Assembly (NCBI GenBank): GCA_003133225.1
Contig: PKWL01000114.1
Span: 1 to 64,000 of the forward strand
DNA from: Janthinobacterium sp.
GTDB taxonomy: Bacteria; Pseudomonadota; Gammaproteobacteria; Burkholderiales; Burkholderiaceae_D
Direction of reading: 5' to 3'
DNA: 64,000 nt
Below the pieces are notes generated by a model. It saw only the letters and a list, made by a program, of their open reading frames with translations. It did not search any database and was not told the origin of the DNA. Positions 1-7,172 of this stretch are shown piece after piece (positions within the stretch are counted from its first letter, which is position 1; each line of letters begins with the position of its first letter). The position numbers were made by a program, and so were the translations under genes.

Positions 1-156
1 CTGGCGGCCGGCGCCGGCGACCTGCAGTTTTTCGAAGCCAAGATCGGCACCGCGCGCTTCTTTGCCGACCATCTGCTATCGCAGGCGCCAAGCTTACGCA
101 TCGCCATCATCGACGGCAGCGCCGGCGTCCTGGCGCTCACTGAAGACCAGTTCTAG
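1..156 (+). CDS. acyl-CoA dehydrogenase, C-terminal fragment (cut by window edge)
   Basis: Frame 1 is open from the first base to a TAG at 154-156 and gives 51 residues. The segment FEAKIGTARFFADHLLSQAP resembles the extreme C-terminal helix of long acyl-CoA dehydrogenases, the group with an extra C-terminal domain, where a KI(G/A)TARF(Y/F)A.H.L motif is usual. These FAD enzymes oxidise acyl-CoA thioesters to enoyl-CoA. No catalytic part is in the window, so the substrate cannot be judged. The downstream TM2 gene is on the opposite strand and convergent. The family call rests on about 25 residues and is moderate. Confidence 0.6.
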   Translation: MAAGAGDLQFFEAKIGTARFFADHLLSQAPSLRIAIIDGSAGVLALTEDQF

Positions 157-604
157 CATGGGGTGGGCGCAGGGCGCACGCCTTCTGGCAAGAATCGGCC
201 GGCACGCCGCGTCTTGCTGCGGAGGCGAAGAGTCAAGCACATCTGGCTGGGATTGACACCGTCAGTGGCCCCCAGTAATGCCCTGGAATGGCGGCCCCTT
301 CGCCATCCAAATCGCGCTCGGGCTGGTCCGATGGGTAGGCGGCGGACTCAAATCCACCCTGCGCCGGGCTACGGCTTTTTTGGTTTGCCATGGTCATGCC
401 GGCGTGATGGAATGCGCAAGGGGGGTGTCGATAGAGCATCATCCCGCGCGGCAGGTTCTTGGTTGCCGCTAAGGCTTACCGCGCCACTTCGCCCTGCCTC
501 TTCGTGGCAAAAGTCGCCCCTTCGCCCCGCTAGCGCGCCGTGGGATTGGGCGAGGACGCTTACCGCAGATGACGGCATCGATCCATCATTGGGGGCTAAA
601 AACG
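157..604. other. gene-free stretch between convergent genes
   Basis: No convincing gene was seen in these 448 bases. The open frames on both strands are rich in Arg, Ser and Pro, contradict each other in composition and lack plausible ribosome binding sites. The sequence has the same GC content as its surroundings and may be an eroded gene, but no family could be recognised. No clear U-tract terminator was found for either flanking gene. Confidence 0.4.
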
Positions 605-1021
605 TCAGCCATAAGAGCCGCCTGTGTAGAGCAGGTCGAACAAGCGCGAGATGGTCGCAATCAAAATGCCGGCCCCAAGCATCAGCGTGCTTACCAGCAA
701 CAGTGCCAGTGGCCAATTTGAGCCCGACAGCTGGCCTGAGCCGACGTTGTAGGCCGCATCCCATTGTTCATCGGACATTAGGCCAAGCACAAGTGCTTCG
801 AGAAAACCCACCAGGCATGACACGATCAACGGCAAGACCTTGTAGAAGCGGTCGGCGTCAGGGAACAGGGCCGCGACCAGTAAGGCCGCCGGGACAGCGC
901 TGAGGTGAACCCAGGCCCAGAGGTCTTTTGAACCGCGCAAGTAGAAGCGGTGAACGCCTAATCCGCCCACCAGGAAAGCGAGCAAACTGGTGAGAGTTTT
1001 GTTGATGTGTGCAGTGGGCAT
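605..1021 (-). CDS. TM2 domain membrane protein
   Basis: The protein has 138 residues when started at the ATG at 1021 (MPTAHINKTLTSLLAFL). An upstream in-frame start at 1063 would add 14 residues that look unlike a membrane protein N-terminus. Residues 8-60 carry the TM2 signature: a hydrophobic helix, then GGLGVHRFYLR, then a second helix. This GxxGxHRFYLG-like turn is the hallmark of the family. Two more hydrophobic segments follow (about 65-85 and 105-130), so there are probably four helices. TM2 proteins are small inner-membrane proteins of mostly unknown function. The predicted topology supports a membrane location, but the role is unknown. It is transcribed toward the acyl-CoA dehydrogenase. 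Confidence 0.75.
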   Translation of the reverse strand: MPTAHINKTLTSLLAFLVGGLGVHRFYLRGSKDLWAWVHLSAVPAALLVAALFPDADRFYKVLPLIVSCLVGFLEALVLGLMSDEQWDAAYNVGSGQLSGSNWPLALLLVSTLMLGAGILIATISRLFDLLYTGGSYG

Positions 1022-1172
1022 AGGATGGTCCAAATGTCTGGAATGTCGGCAAGTATCGGTCAATACGGGGCCTGCGCCTACCTTTTTAAATGAGATTCGG
1101 CTCTTGCCGCTGGCGCCGCTCTAGTTCATAATGCCCGATCGGCCCAAATTACGCGACTGTCAATATTAACGC

Positions 1173-1202
1173 TTGCCGCCTGTGGGGCAAGCGCGCTATA
1201 AT
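1173..1202 (+). promoter_or_regulatory. sigma-70 promoter of the rpsP operon
   Basis: A -35 box TTGCCG (1173-1178) and a perfect -10 box TATAAT (1197-1202) are separated by 18 bases. The -10 lies 40 bases upstream of the rpsP start. It fits the strong constitutive promoter expected for a ribosomal protein operon. Confidence 0.75.
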
Positions 1203-1242
1203 TTGCGGCTTTTTCCGCCTCAGCACACTTTTTGGAATTATT

Positions 1243-1491
1243 ATGGTCGTTATTCGTTTAGCTCGTGGAGGCGCCAAGAAGCGCCCGTTTTTCAACATCG
1301 TCGCTACAGATTCGCGCAATCGCCGCGATGGTCGCTTCATTGAGCGTATCGGTTTTTACAACCCGATGGCGTCGGGTGGCGAAGTGCCATTTCGTATTAC
1401 TGAAGACCGCCTGGCATACTGGGAAGGCGTTGGCGCGCAATTATCGCCAACCGTCGCTCGCCTGGTTGCGGCCGGCAAAAAAGCAGCGTAA
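1243..1491 (+). CDS. rpsP: 30S ribosomal protein S16
   Basis: The 82-residue product starts [20 protein letters not shown] and has the full S16 pattern, including [19 protein letters not shown] and the later RI..DR..YW..GAQ.S.TV segment. S16 binds 16S rRNA early in 30S assembly. It is the first gene of the rpsP-rimM-trmD-rplS operon conserved across proteobacteria, and its promoter is visible 40 bases upstream. The length is normal for the family. rimM follows about 45 bases after the stop. Confidence 0.97.
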   Translation: MVVIRLARGGAKKRPFFNIVATDSRNRRDGRFIERIGFYNPMASGGEVPFRITEDRLAYWEGVGAQLSPTVARLVAAGKKAA

Positions 1492-1535
1492 GTTTGGTCA
1501 CTAGTTTGACAGTGAGTACGGCATTCGGGGTGAAG

Positions 1536-2066
1536 ATGCCCAGCGACCTGGTACAGGTTGGCTATGTCTCCGGTGCTTACGGCGTTGCCGGCTGGATCAG
1601 GGTCAAACCTTTTTCCGACGATGCGGATGCCTTATTGAACGTCAAAACTTGGTGGCTCGACAAGCCGGAGTTGCACGACAGCGATGTCATGCAGGTCAAG
1701 ATCCACGGCGGCGACGTCGTGGCCCAGCTGGTCGGTGTGGTTGGGCGGGATGCCGCAGAAGCGCTAAAAGGCGCCGCTGTTCAAGTTCCGCGCAGCCATT
1801 TTCCGGCATTGTCGGATGGTGAGTTCTATTGGTCCGATTTGATCGGGCTGACAGTAGAGAATATGCAAGGTGAGTGCCTCGGTCGGGTCGCCGACATGAT
1901 GAGCAATGGTCCGCAATCGATTTTGCGTATCGCCGCGCTCATCGATCCCGCAGCCGACACGAACGTCACGGCGCCCGAGCGCCTGATTCCGTTTGTTGAG
2001 CAATTTGTCGTCCGGATTGACCGAGCTGCAAATAAAATCACGGTTGACTGGGGTCTAGATTATTAA
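1536..2066 (+). CDS. rimM: ribosome maturation factor RimM
   Basis: RimM binds S19 and helps mature the 30S head domain. The chosen ATG at 1536 gives a 176-residue protein starting MPSDLVQVGYVSGAYGVAGW, which is the normal RimM opening (V.VG.I..AYG..GW.RV.). A GGGGTG stretch just upstream can serve as Shine-Dalgarno. In-frame TTG (1494, 1506) and GTG (1512, 1530) codons upstream are possible alternative starts. The N-terminal RimM domain (about 1-90) is followed by the PRC-barrel domain (about 98-175, beginning FYWSDLIGL.V and ending near the RIPFV.QFV..ID-like strand pair). It lies between rpsP and trmD in the conserved operon. Confidence 0.93.
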   Translation: MPSDLVQVGYVSGAYGVAGWIRVKPFSDDADALLNVKTWWLDKPELHDSDVMQVKIHGGDVVAQLVGVVGRDAAEALKGAAVQVPRSHFPALSDGEFYWSDLIGLTVENMQGECLGRVADMMSNGPQSILRIAALIDPAADTNVTAPERLIPFVEQFVVRIDRAANKITVDWGLDY

Positions 2067-2120
2067 GTTGCGTGCGCCTTGCAGTGCGCGGTAACGGACA
2101 GTGCGTGGAGCGGAGCTACG

Positions 2121-2891
2121 ATGCAATTTGATGTCGTCACCCTGTTCCCCGAAATGTTTGCCGCATTGACGCAGTCGGGCGTGACTCGACGCGCTTTTGA
2201 GCAGCATAGATGTGTCCTGTCGCTGTGGAACCCGCGCGATTTCACGGCCGACAAGCATCGTACTGTGGACGATCGTCCATTTGGCGGCGGCCCTGGCATG
2301 GTGATGCTGGCCAAGCCGCTGGAGGCGGCCATCCATGCCGCCAAGCGGCGCCAAGCCGAGGTCGGACTGGCTGCGCCGCGGGTGGTGTTCATGTCGCCGC
2401 AAGGGCGTGCTTTGACGCACGAACGCGTGATGCAGTTGACAGTGGAACCTGGCCTGATCATCTTGTGTGGTCGTTATGAAGCCGTCGACCAGCGCCTGAT
2501 CGAGCGTTGTGTCGATGAGGAAATCAGTCTCGGCGATTTTGTCGTTTCCGGCGGCGAGTTACCGGCCATGGCCTTGATGGATGCCGTGATGCGGCAACTG
2601 CCGGGAGTGTTGAACGACGATGCCTCCGCGATTGAGGACAGCTTTGTCAACGGCTTGCTCGATTCTCCACATTACACGCGGCCGCAGACGTACGAAGGCG
2701 ACAGCGTACCGCCGGTTCTGATGGGTGGCAACCACGCCGCGATCGAACAATGGCGCCGCCAGCGTATGCTGGAGGCGACTGCGCAAAAGCGCCCGGATTT
2801 GTTGGCCAAGGCGCGTGCAGCCGGGTTGCTCACGCGCTCGGACGAAAAGTTTTTGGAGGGCTTGTCGTGGACGGGTCCGAGTGGTAAGTAG
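2121..2891 (+). CDS. trmD: tRNA (guanine-N1-)-methyltransferase TrmD
   Basis: TrmD methylates G37 of tRNAs that read CNN codons, preventing +1 frameshifting. The ATG at 2121 ([13 protein letters not shown]) follows a GGAG and gives 256 residues, the usual length. A start at 2079 would add an atypical N-terminus. The trefoil-knot SAM site is clear: [14 protein letters not shown], then [19 protein letters not shown], where the Asp of SLGD.V is catalytic in known TrmD proteins. The C-terminal tRNA-binding part carries YTRP..Y.G..VP.VL..G.H..I..WR. It is the third gene of the ribosomal operon. Confidence 0.97.
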   Translation: MQFDVVTLFPEMFAALTQSGVTRRAFEQHRCVLSLWNPRDFTADKHRTVDDRPFGGGPGMVMLAKPLEAAIHAAKRRQAEVGLAAPRVVFMSPQGRALTHERVMQLTVEPGLIILCGRYEAVDQRLIERCVDEEISLGDFVVSGGELPAMALMDAVMRQLPGVLNDDASAIEDSFVNGLLDSPHYTRPQTYEGDSVPPVLMGGNHAAIEQWRRQRMLEATAQKRPDLLAKARAAGLLTRSDEKFLEGLSWTGPSGK

Positions 2892-3009
2892 TGCTAGTTG
2901 GTAACAGGTAATGAAAAGCGGGCAGTTTCGCCCGCGTGTTTAACCCCATCCTCTACTGGGCGAGCCTCGCGCTTCATGCGCCAGCAAGATGGTTTCCGGA
3001 GTAATGAAA

Positions 3010-3393
3010 ATGAACTTGATTGAGCAATTAGAGCAAGAAGAAATCGCCCGCCTGGGTAAGACTATTCCTGATTTTGCACCCGGCGATACCGTTATCGTCA
3101 ACGTCAACGTCGTCGAAGGCACGCGTAAGCGGGCCCAGGCCTACGAAGGCGTGGTCATCTCCCGCCGTAACCGTGGCTTGAACTCGAACTTCATCGTTCG
3201 CAAGATCTCATCCGGTGAAGGCGTCGAGCGCACATTCCAGTTGTATTCCCCGCTGATCGCTTCGATTGACGTCAAACGCCGCGGTGATGTTCGCCGCGCC
3301 AAGCTGTATTATCTGCGTGAGCGTTCGGGTAAATCGGCGCGTATCAAAGAAAAATTGCCAAACCGTCGCGTCGCGGCGAAAGCAAGCGTTTAA
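3010..3393 (+). CDS. rplS: 50S ribosomal protein L19
   Basis: L19 sits at the 30S-50S interface. The product begins [20 protein letters not shown] and carries the standard PGDTV.V.V.V.EG...R.Q.YEG.VI.RRNRG..S.F.VRK.S.G.GVER.F pattern. Three in-frame ATGs (2989, 3004, 3010) are present. The one at 3010 has a CCGGAG about 8 bases upstream and matches the family start, giving 127 residues. The last gene of the operon, it is followed at once by an intrinsic terminator. Confidence 0.97.
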   Translation: MNLIEQLEQEEIARLGKTIPDFAPGDTVIVNVNVVEGTRKRAQAYEGVVISRRNRGLNSNFIVRKISSGEGVERTFQLYSPLIASIDVKRRGDVRRAKLYYLRERSGKSARIKEKLPNRRVAAKASV

Positions 3394-3415
3394 TTCCAGC
3401 GCCTTGTGTTTGGAT

Positions 3416-3446
3416 AAAAAGGGGCGCCAGCTGGTGCCCCTTTTTT
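3416..3446 (+). terminator. intrinsic terminator of the rpsP-rplS operon
   Basis: A GC-rich hairpin at 3421-3440 (GGGGCGCCAG paired with CTGGTGCCCC) is preceded by five A and followed by TTTTTT at 3441-3446. It sits 23 bases after the rplS stop, a textbook rho-independent terminator. Confidence 0.9.
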
Positions 3447-3481
3447 CACATGCGCGCCGCGCGCGCTGGAGGTAACCCGCA

Positions 3482-4147
3482 TTGGCCAACTTTCTTTTTG
3501 ACCCTCAGAAACTGCCCGTCGAGTCGATTGCCGGCGAAGCGGCGGTTGTGTCCGCACGTCTGACGCCGCACTGGCTGCGCAGCCGCTTTGCCCATCCGCC
3601 CGAGTGGATGCCTGAGTGCGTCGATGAATTCGGGTTGCAACGCAAGCACCCGGTGCCAATTAGCGCCTCGGTTCTGGTGCCCCTCGTGTTGCGCGAGAGC
3701 GGTATGACACTGCTGCTGACCCAGCGCACCACCCATTTGACCGACCATGCCGGCCAAGTTAGCTTTCCCGGCGGCCGAGTTGAACCTAGCGACGTCTCGG
3801 CAGCCGATACGGCGCTGCGCGAGACGCAAGAAGAGGTCGGCCTGGAACGTCGCCATATTGAACTGCTGGGCACCTTGCCCGACTACGTCACCGGCACCGG
3901 CTATGTCATCACCCCCGTGGTCGGCCTAGTTAAGCCGCCCTTCGAGCTACACGCCGATCCGTCCGAAGTGGCAGAGATTTTTGAAGTGCCGCTGTCCTTC
4001 CTGATGGATGGTCAGCACCACCAGCGCCTGTCGGTCCAGCTGCCAAGCGGACTTCGCACATTTTATGCCATGCCCTACCAGCGCTTTTACATCTGGGGCG
4101 CCACGGCCGGCATGCTGCGCAACTTGTTCCATTTCCTGCGTGCGTAG
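3482..4147 (+). CDS. NUDIX hydrolase, CoA pyrophosphatase type
   Basis: The 221-residue protein carries a complete NUDIX box, GGRVEPSD....AALRETQEEVGL-like (G, REx2EE and G in register), preceded by the CoA-pyrophosphatase extension LLTQRTTHLTDHAGQVSFPGG. That extension marks the YeaB/NudL branch, which cleaves CoA and CoA esters to 4'-phosphopantetheine and 3',5'-ADP. The start is a TTG at 3482, chosen because GGAGG lies 8-12 bases upstream at 3470-3474 and no ATG fits. It lies just beyond the ribosomal operon terminator and before a CobD/CbiB-like gene. Confidence 0.88.
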   Translation: MANFLFDPQKLPVESIAGEAAVVSARLTPHWLRSRFAHPPEWMPECVDEFGLQRKHPVPISASVLVPLVLRESGMTLLLTQRTTHLTDHAGQVSFPGGRVEPSDVSAADTALRETQEEVGLERRHIELLGTLPDYVTGTGYVITPVVGLVKPPFELHADPSEVAEIFEVPLSFLMDGQHHQRLSVQLPSGLRTFYAMPYQRFYIWGATAGMLRNLFHFLRA

Positions 4148-4220
4148 ATAAGTTTGATTCCAGTCATGCACTGCGCTATCGTAGCGGGCATGACGGCATT
4201 GCTGACAAAAAGGACTTTCA

Positions 4221-5180
4221 ATGACATTTCTCTCCATTCTGTGCGCGCTGTTAATTGAGCAGCTCAAGCCGCTGCGCGCGGATAATCCCGTCTACACTGA
4301 AATCAAATCCTTTGCCATGCGGATGGAGACTTGGTTCAATGCCGGCCATGCGCGTCATGGTCGGGTCGGTTGGTTCCTCATGATGGCGCTGCTGATGCTG
4401 CCGACAGCGCTAGTCTACTGGGTATTGATCCACTACCACCTGCCGCTGGTCGCTTTCGCCTGGAACATCCTAATTGTCTACCTGACCCTGGGCTTTCGCC
4501 ACTACAGCCATTATTTCACTTTGATTCAGTTGGCTTTGAACGCCGGTGACGAAGCGACGGCGCGCACGCTGCTGTCTGAGTGGACCAAACAGGATACGGT
4601 GGGCATGGAAGCGTCCGAGATCGCCCGCATCGCGGTCGAAAAGTCCTTGATCGCGACCCACCGTAATGTATTCGGCGTTTTTTTCTGGTTCCTGATGCCG
4701 CTCGGGCCCGCCTGCGCCGTCATGTACCGCGTAGCCGAGTACCTGGCGCGCGCGTGGAACGAGCCTGAGCACATGCGCAACGAAGCCTTCGGCCAGTTTG
4801 CCGCACGCGCGTTTTACTGGATAGACTGGATCCCCGTGCGCCTGACGGCCATCGCGTTTGCCGTCGTCGGCAACTTCGAGGATGCGATCTACGCTTGGCG
4901 TAACTTCGCTGACCGCTGGCAGGATGAAGCGATCGGCATCATCTTGTCGGCCGGTGGGGGCGCCATGGGCGTGCGCCTCGGCACGCCGGTGGAAAATGCG
5001 GGCCGGGTGTTGCCGGTCGACGCCGCCACCGTCGACACTACGGATGCCGAAACGGAAAGCTTGCCCGGCGAAGAGCCGAGCGTGCGCGCGTTGCAAAGCA
5101 CAGTTGGGCTGGTTTGGCGCGCCTTGTTGCTGTGGATGCTGTTGTTGTTGTTGTTGTCGGGCGCCGTCTGGCTGGGTTAA
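4221..5180 (+). CDS. CobD/CbiB-like membrane protein
   Basis: The 319-residue integral membrane protein starts MTFLSILCALLIEQLKPLR. It has hydrophobic segments near residues 45-65, 68-90, 155-175 and 205-220 and a final helix at about 298-318. It contains FRHYSHYF.LIQ.AL..GD and ALIAT.R.VFGVFFWF..LGPA.AV.YR, which are typical of the Burkholderiales proteins annotated CobD/CbiB (adenosylcobinamide-phosphate synthase-like) and related to AmpE. No other cobalamin gene is nearby, so a true cobalamin role is not shown. AmpE-like signalling or another membrane role is possible. An ordinary ATG start follows an AAAGGAC sequence. Confidence 0.72.
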   Translation: MTFLSILCALLIEQLKPLRADNPVYTEIKSFAMRMETWFNAGHARHGRVGWFLMMALLMLPTALVYWVLIHYHLPLVAFAWNILIVYLTLGFRHYSHYFTLIQLALNAGDEATARTLLSEWTKQDTVGMEASEIARIAVEKSLIATHRNVFGVFFWFLMPLGPACAVMYRVAEYLARAWNEPEHMRNEAFGQFAARAFYWIDWIPVRLTAIAFAVVGNFEDAIYAWRNFADRWQDEAIGIILSAGGGAMGVRLGTPVENAGRVLPVDAATVDTTDAETESLPGEEPSVRALQSTVGLVWRALLLWMLLLLLLSGAVWLG

Positions 5181-5200
5181 GCGGGCGCGGAACTGTCATG

Positions 5201-5235
5201 CATGGGACTGCCCGGCGAACCCGGTCAGTCCCATG
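5201..5235. repeat. long hairpin after the CobD/CbiB-like gene
   Basis: CATGGGACTG (5201-5210) pairs perfectly with CAGTCCCATG (5226-5235). The 15-base loop can form an extra CCGG/CCGG helix. It starts 20 bases after the upstream stop codon. No T-run follows, so it is either an mRNA 3'-end stabiliser, a rho-assisted end or an operator upstream of the DUF3579 gene. Confidence 0.6.
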
Positions 5236-5369
5236 TGCGGTTCTGCAGCATCAGGAATTCGATACTCAGGTCTTCTATAAGATATAATACCTATGAATCG
5301 TAAAAATGATTCGCCAGCCCGGAATTACTGCCGGGATCGTCCACGCCCTTTGGTATCCACACGCCGCCT

Positions 5370-5711
5370 ATGGCTGAGTTAGCTAAAAACAAAATCGTAC
5401 ATGCCACGGAATTCTTCATTCTTGGCACCACCAACAACGGCAAGCGGTTTCGACCGAGCGACTGGGCCGAACGTTTGTGCGGTGTCATGTCATGTTTCAG
5501 CCCAGATGTGGGCGCGCGCGATGCGCACTTGAAGTTTTCCCCATATGTGCGCCCCACCGTCGTCAACGGCGCAAAAGCGGTGGTCGTCAACACCGCCTTG
5601 CGCGAGCTGGAACCGCTGGCCTTCCATTTCGTCGTCGATTTCGCCAAGGATAACGACCTGCAAGTGGTCGATGCCTGTTTTCTGCCGTATTTGGATGATC
5701 CTGTGCCATAA
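5370..5711 (+). CDS. DUF3579 domain protein
   Basis: The 113-residue cytosolic protein has the core FFILGTTNNGKRFRPSDWAERLCGV followed by .YVRP..VNG.KAVVV.T.L..LEP.AF.F, which matches DUF3579, a family known mainly from Beta- and Gammaproteobacteria and without an assigned function. A TATAAT at 5283-5288 lies about 80 bases upstream but has only a weak -35, so its promoter is uncertain. A long open frame on the opposite strand across this gene is a shadow. The group II intron remnant lies downstream. Confidence 0.82.
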   Translation: MAELAKNKIVHATEFFILGTTNNGKRFRPSDWAERLCGVMSCFSPDVGARDAHLKFSPYVRPTVVNGAKAVVVNTALRELEPLAFHFVVDFAKDNDLQVVDACFLPYLDDPVP

Positions 5712-6042
5712 GAAGCGGCACCCTGCGTCGGCTGTACCCAAGACGCCCCGCATGCAAGCGCAGGCGTCAGGACGACCCAGCGCGACCTGCAGGCGCAAGA
5801 CCGGCGCGTTGCCGGGGCCAGCAGTGGTATTTTAGGAGTTTTCCACGGATTAGCCTGGGTCCTCGTGAATCCATCGGGCTCTCCCGTTCTCGTCGCGCCG
5901 CCGGCAGCGCCAGCTATTGACTGATGGCAAGAACATTTTGCAAACGACCACCGCAGCAGGAGCGCCGATAAAAGCGTAGGATACGGTCTTGCCCGGACCA
6001 GCAGTAGCCCATTGGAGCACCCGTTGGGCGCACTTTTTTTTG
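5712..6042. other. gene-free stretch, 5' flank of the intron remnant
   Basis: No gene was recognised. The stretch ends in a short hairpin, GCCCA (6008-6012) with TGGGC (6026-6030), followed by GCAC and eight T (6035-6042), which is a plausible weak intrinsic terminator. The intron starts directly after this T-run. Some bacterial group II introns, class C in particular, insert downstream of terminators, so this placement fits. Confidence 0.45.
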
Positions 6043-7102
6043 TGCGCTGACGAACAGGAAGCGGATATGAGGCGGCGTAGCCGGGTGAGATGTCACGTAT
6101 CATCAAAGCCCGATACTTGTACAGAACGCTACGACGTAGATCCGACAGGCATAAGCGTGAAGGTGAGTGCGCAATACCCGGGGAGATCTGCATACGTGCC
6201 TCGTGCTACCGGCAGCGAGAGGTGTCGGGGTGCGCATGCAGAAGTCAGCAGATGGCAAAGTAGGTCGAGGACAAGGCCGTGAGCCGAAGAGAGCCTGACC
6301 GAAGGGCTGAACATTAAACAACGCGATTAGGACATTCGACCTCGATGCAAATCGACGGCGCAACAAGGCAGACAACTACGCCCAACACGGAGAGAGACGA
6401 ACGGATTTCGTCGGCCGGGCTGGGTGCCGAGGTGGGCACGGCGGCGGATGGGCAAGCGAAAGCGGAAGGACCGCGGCAGATGGACGCCGTGGATTCTTTG
6501 ACCGGGGAAATCACGACACCTTGATGTCACGGATAGCCCGCAAGGTCAAGGCTGAACGGGCATTGAAACTGATCCGTCGTTACCTGGAAGCGGGCATGAT
6601 GTCGGAAGGAACCGTCAGTGCGAGGACCAAGGGCACGCCGCAAGGCGCGCCGCTGTCACGTGAAATCGTCGTCGGAAATGCCTCGCGCAACCTACCAAAC
6701 GAGTGCAGCACTTAACCCGGTGCTGCGTGGCTGGACCTCGTAATTCCGTCTGACCGAGGTAGGTGTGTTGGAGGACTTGGACGGGTGGATTCGGCGCAAA
6801 CTGCGCTGCCTGCTATTGGTGGCATGGAAGCGACCGGCCACTCGTAACAAGCGACTACAAGCAAGAGGCTTGGATGCGTCGCGGGCATGGAAATCGGCAA
6901 GCAACGGACGTGGCCATTGGTGGAACGCCGGAGCGAGCCACATGAACGCGGCCTATCCAAAACGCTTTTTTGATGTACAAGGGTTGGTTTCGTTGCTGGA
7001 CACTCAGCGCCGCTTCCAGCGTGTTAAATGAACCGCCGTATGCGGAACCGCACGTACGGTGGTGTGAGAGGGCGACGGGGGTAACTCTGGCCCCTACTCG
7101 AT
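6043..7102 (+). mobile_element. degenerate group II intron
   Basis: The 5' boundary is placed at GTGCG (6043), the usual group II intron start. The 5' RNA part includes the GGGAGATCTGC and CAGAAGTCAGCAG segments seen ahead of many intron-encoded ORFs. The 3' part, just after the maturase stop, folds as domain V at about 7031-7063: CCGCCGTATGCGG against CCGCACGTACGGTGG. It is followed by a domain VI-like arm and the end CCCCTACTCGAT (7091-7102). The encoded maturase is frameshifted and lacks its catalytic core, so the element cannot move on its own. At 1.06 kb it is about half the length of a complete intron. Boundaries are inferred and the 3' one is more secure than the 5' one. Confidence 0.8.
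6345..7031 (+). pseudogene. group II intron reverse transcriptase/maturase, decayed
   Basis: Three pieces can be read. Frame 3 from ATG 6345 gives an N-terminal stretch (MQIDGATRQTTTPNTERDER...) ending at a TGA near 6524. Frame 2 gives RRGFFDRGNHDTLMSRIARK and then RRYLEAGMM....TKGTPQGAPLS, which is the RT palm segment before the active site. Frame 3 resumes near 6711 with LNPVLRGWTS, an in-frame TAA where Tyr is expected, then FRLTEVGVLEDLDGWIRRKL and the maturase end (WWNAGASHMNAAYPKRFFD, ending at 7031). About 150 residues between PQGAPLS and LNPVLRGW, including the YADD catalytic motif, are deleted. It is non-functional beyond doubt. Confidence 0.88.
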
Positions 7103-7172
7103 CATGTTTTTTTGACTGAACATGCCGCCAGGCGCGCCGGCACCTTCCCGACATCATCCCCATGGGGCGTGA

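Noticed and set aside
163-903. 246-codon open frame on the plus strand
   Set aside because: Very Arg/Pro-rich, overlaps the TM2 gene in antisense and shows no family features.
6008-6042. GTTGGGC near the intron start as a possible integron attC core
   Set aside because: Only one seven-base core-like match, no second core or cassette structure nearby.
5291-6193. 300-codon open frame on the minus strand across the DUF3579 gene
   Set aside because: It is antisense to a recognised gene, has a Ser/Arg/Pro-rich random composition and no ribosome binding site.
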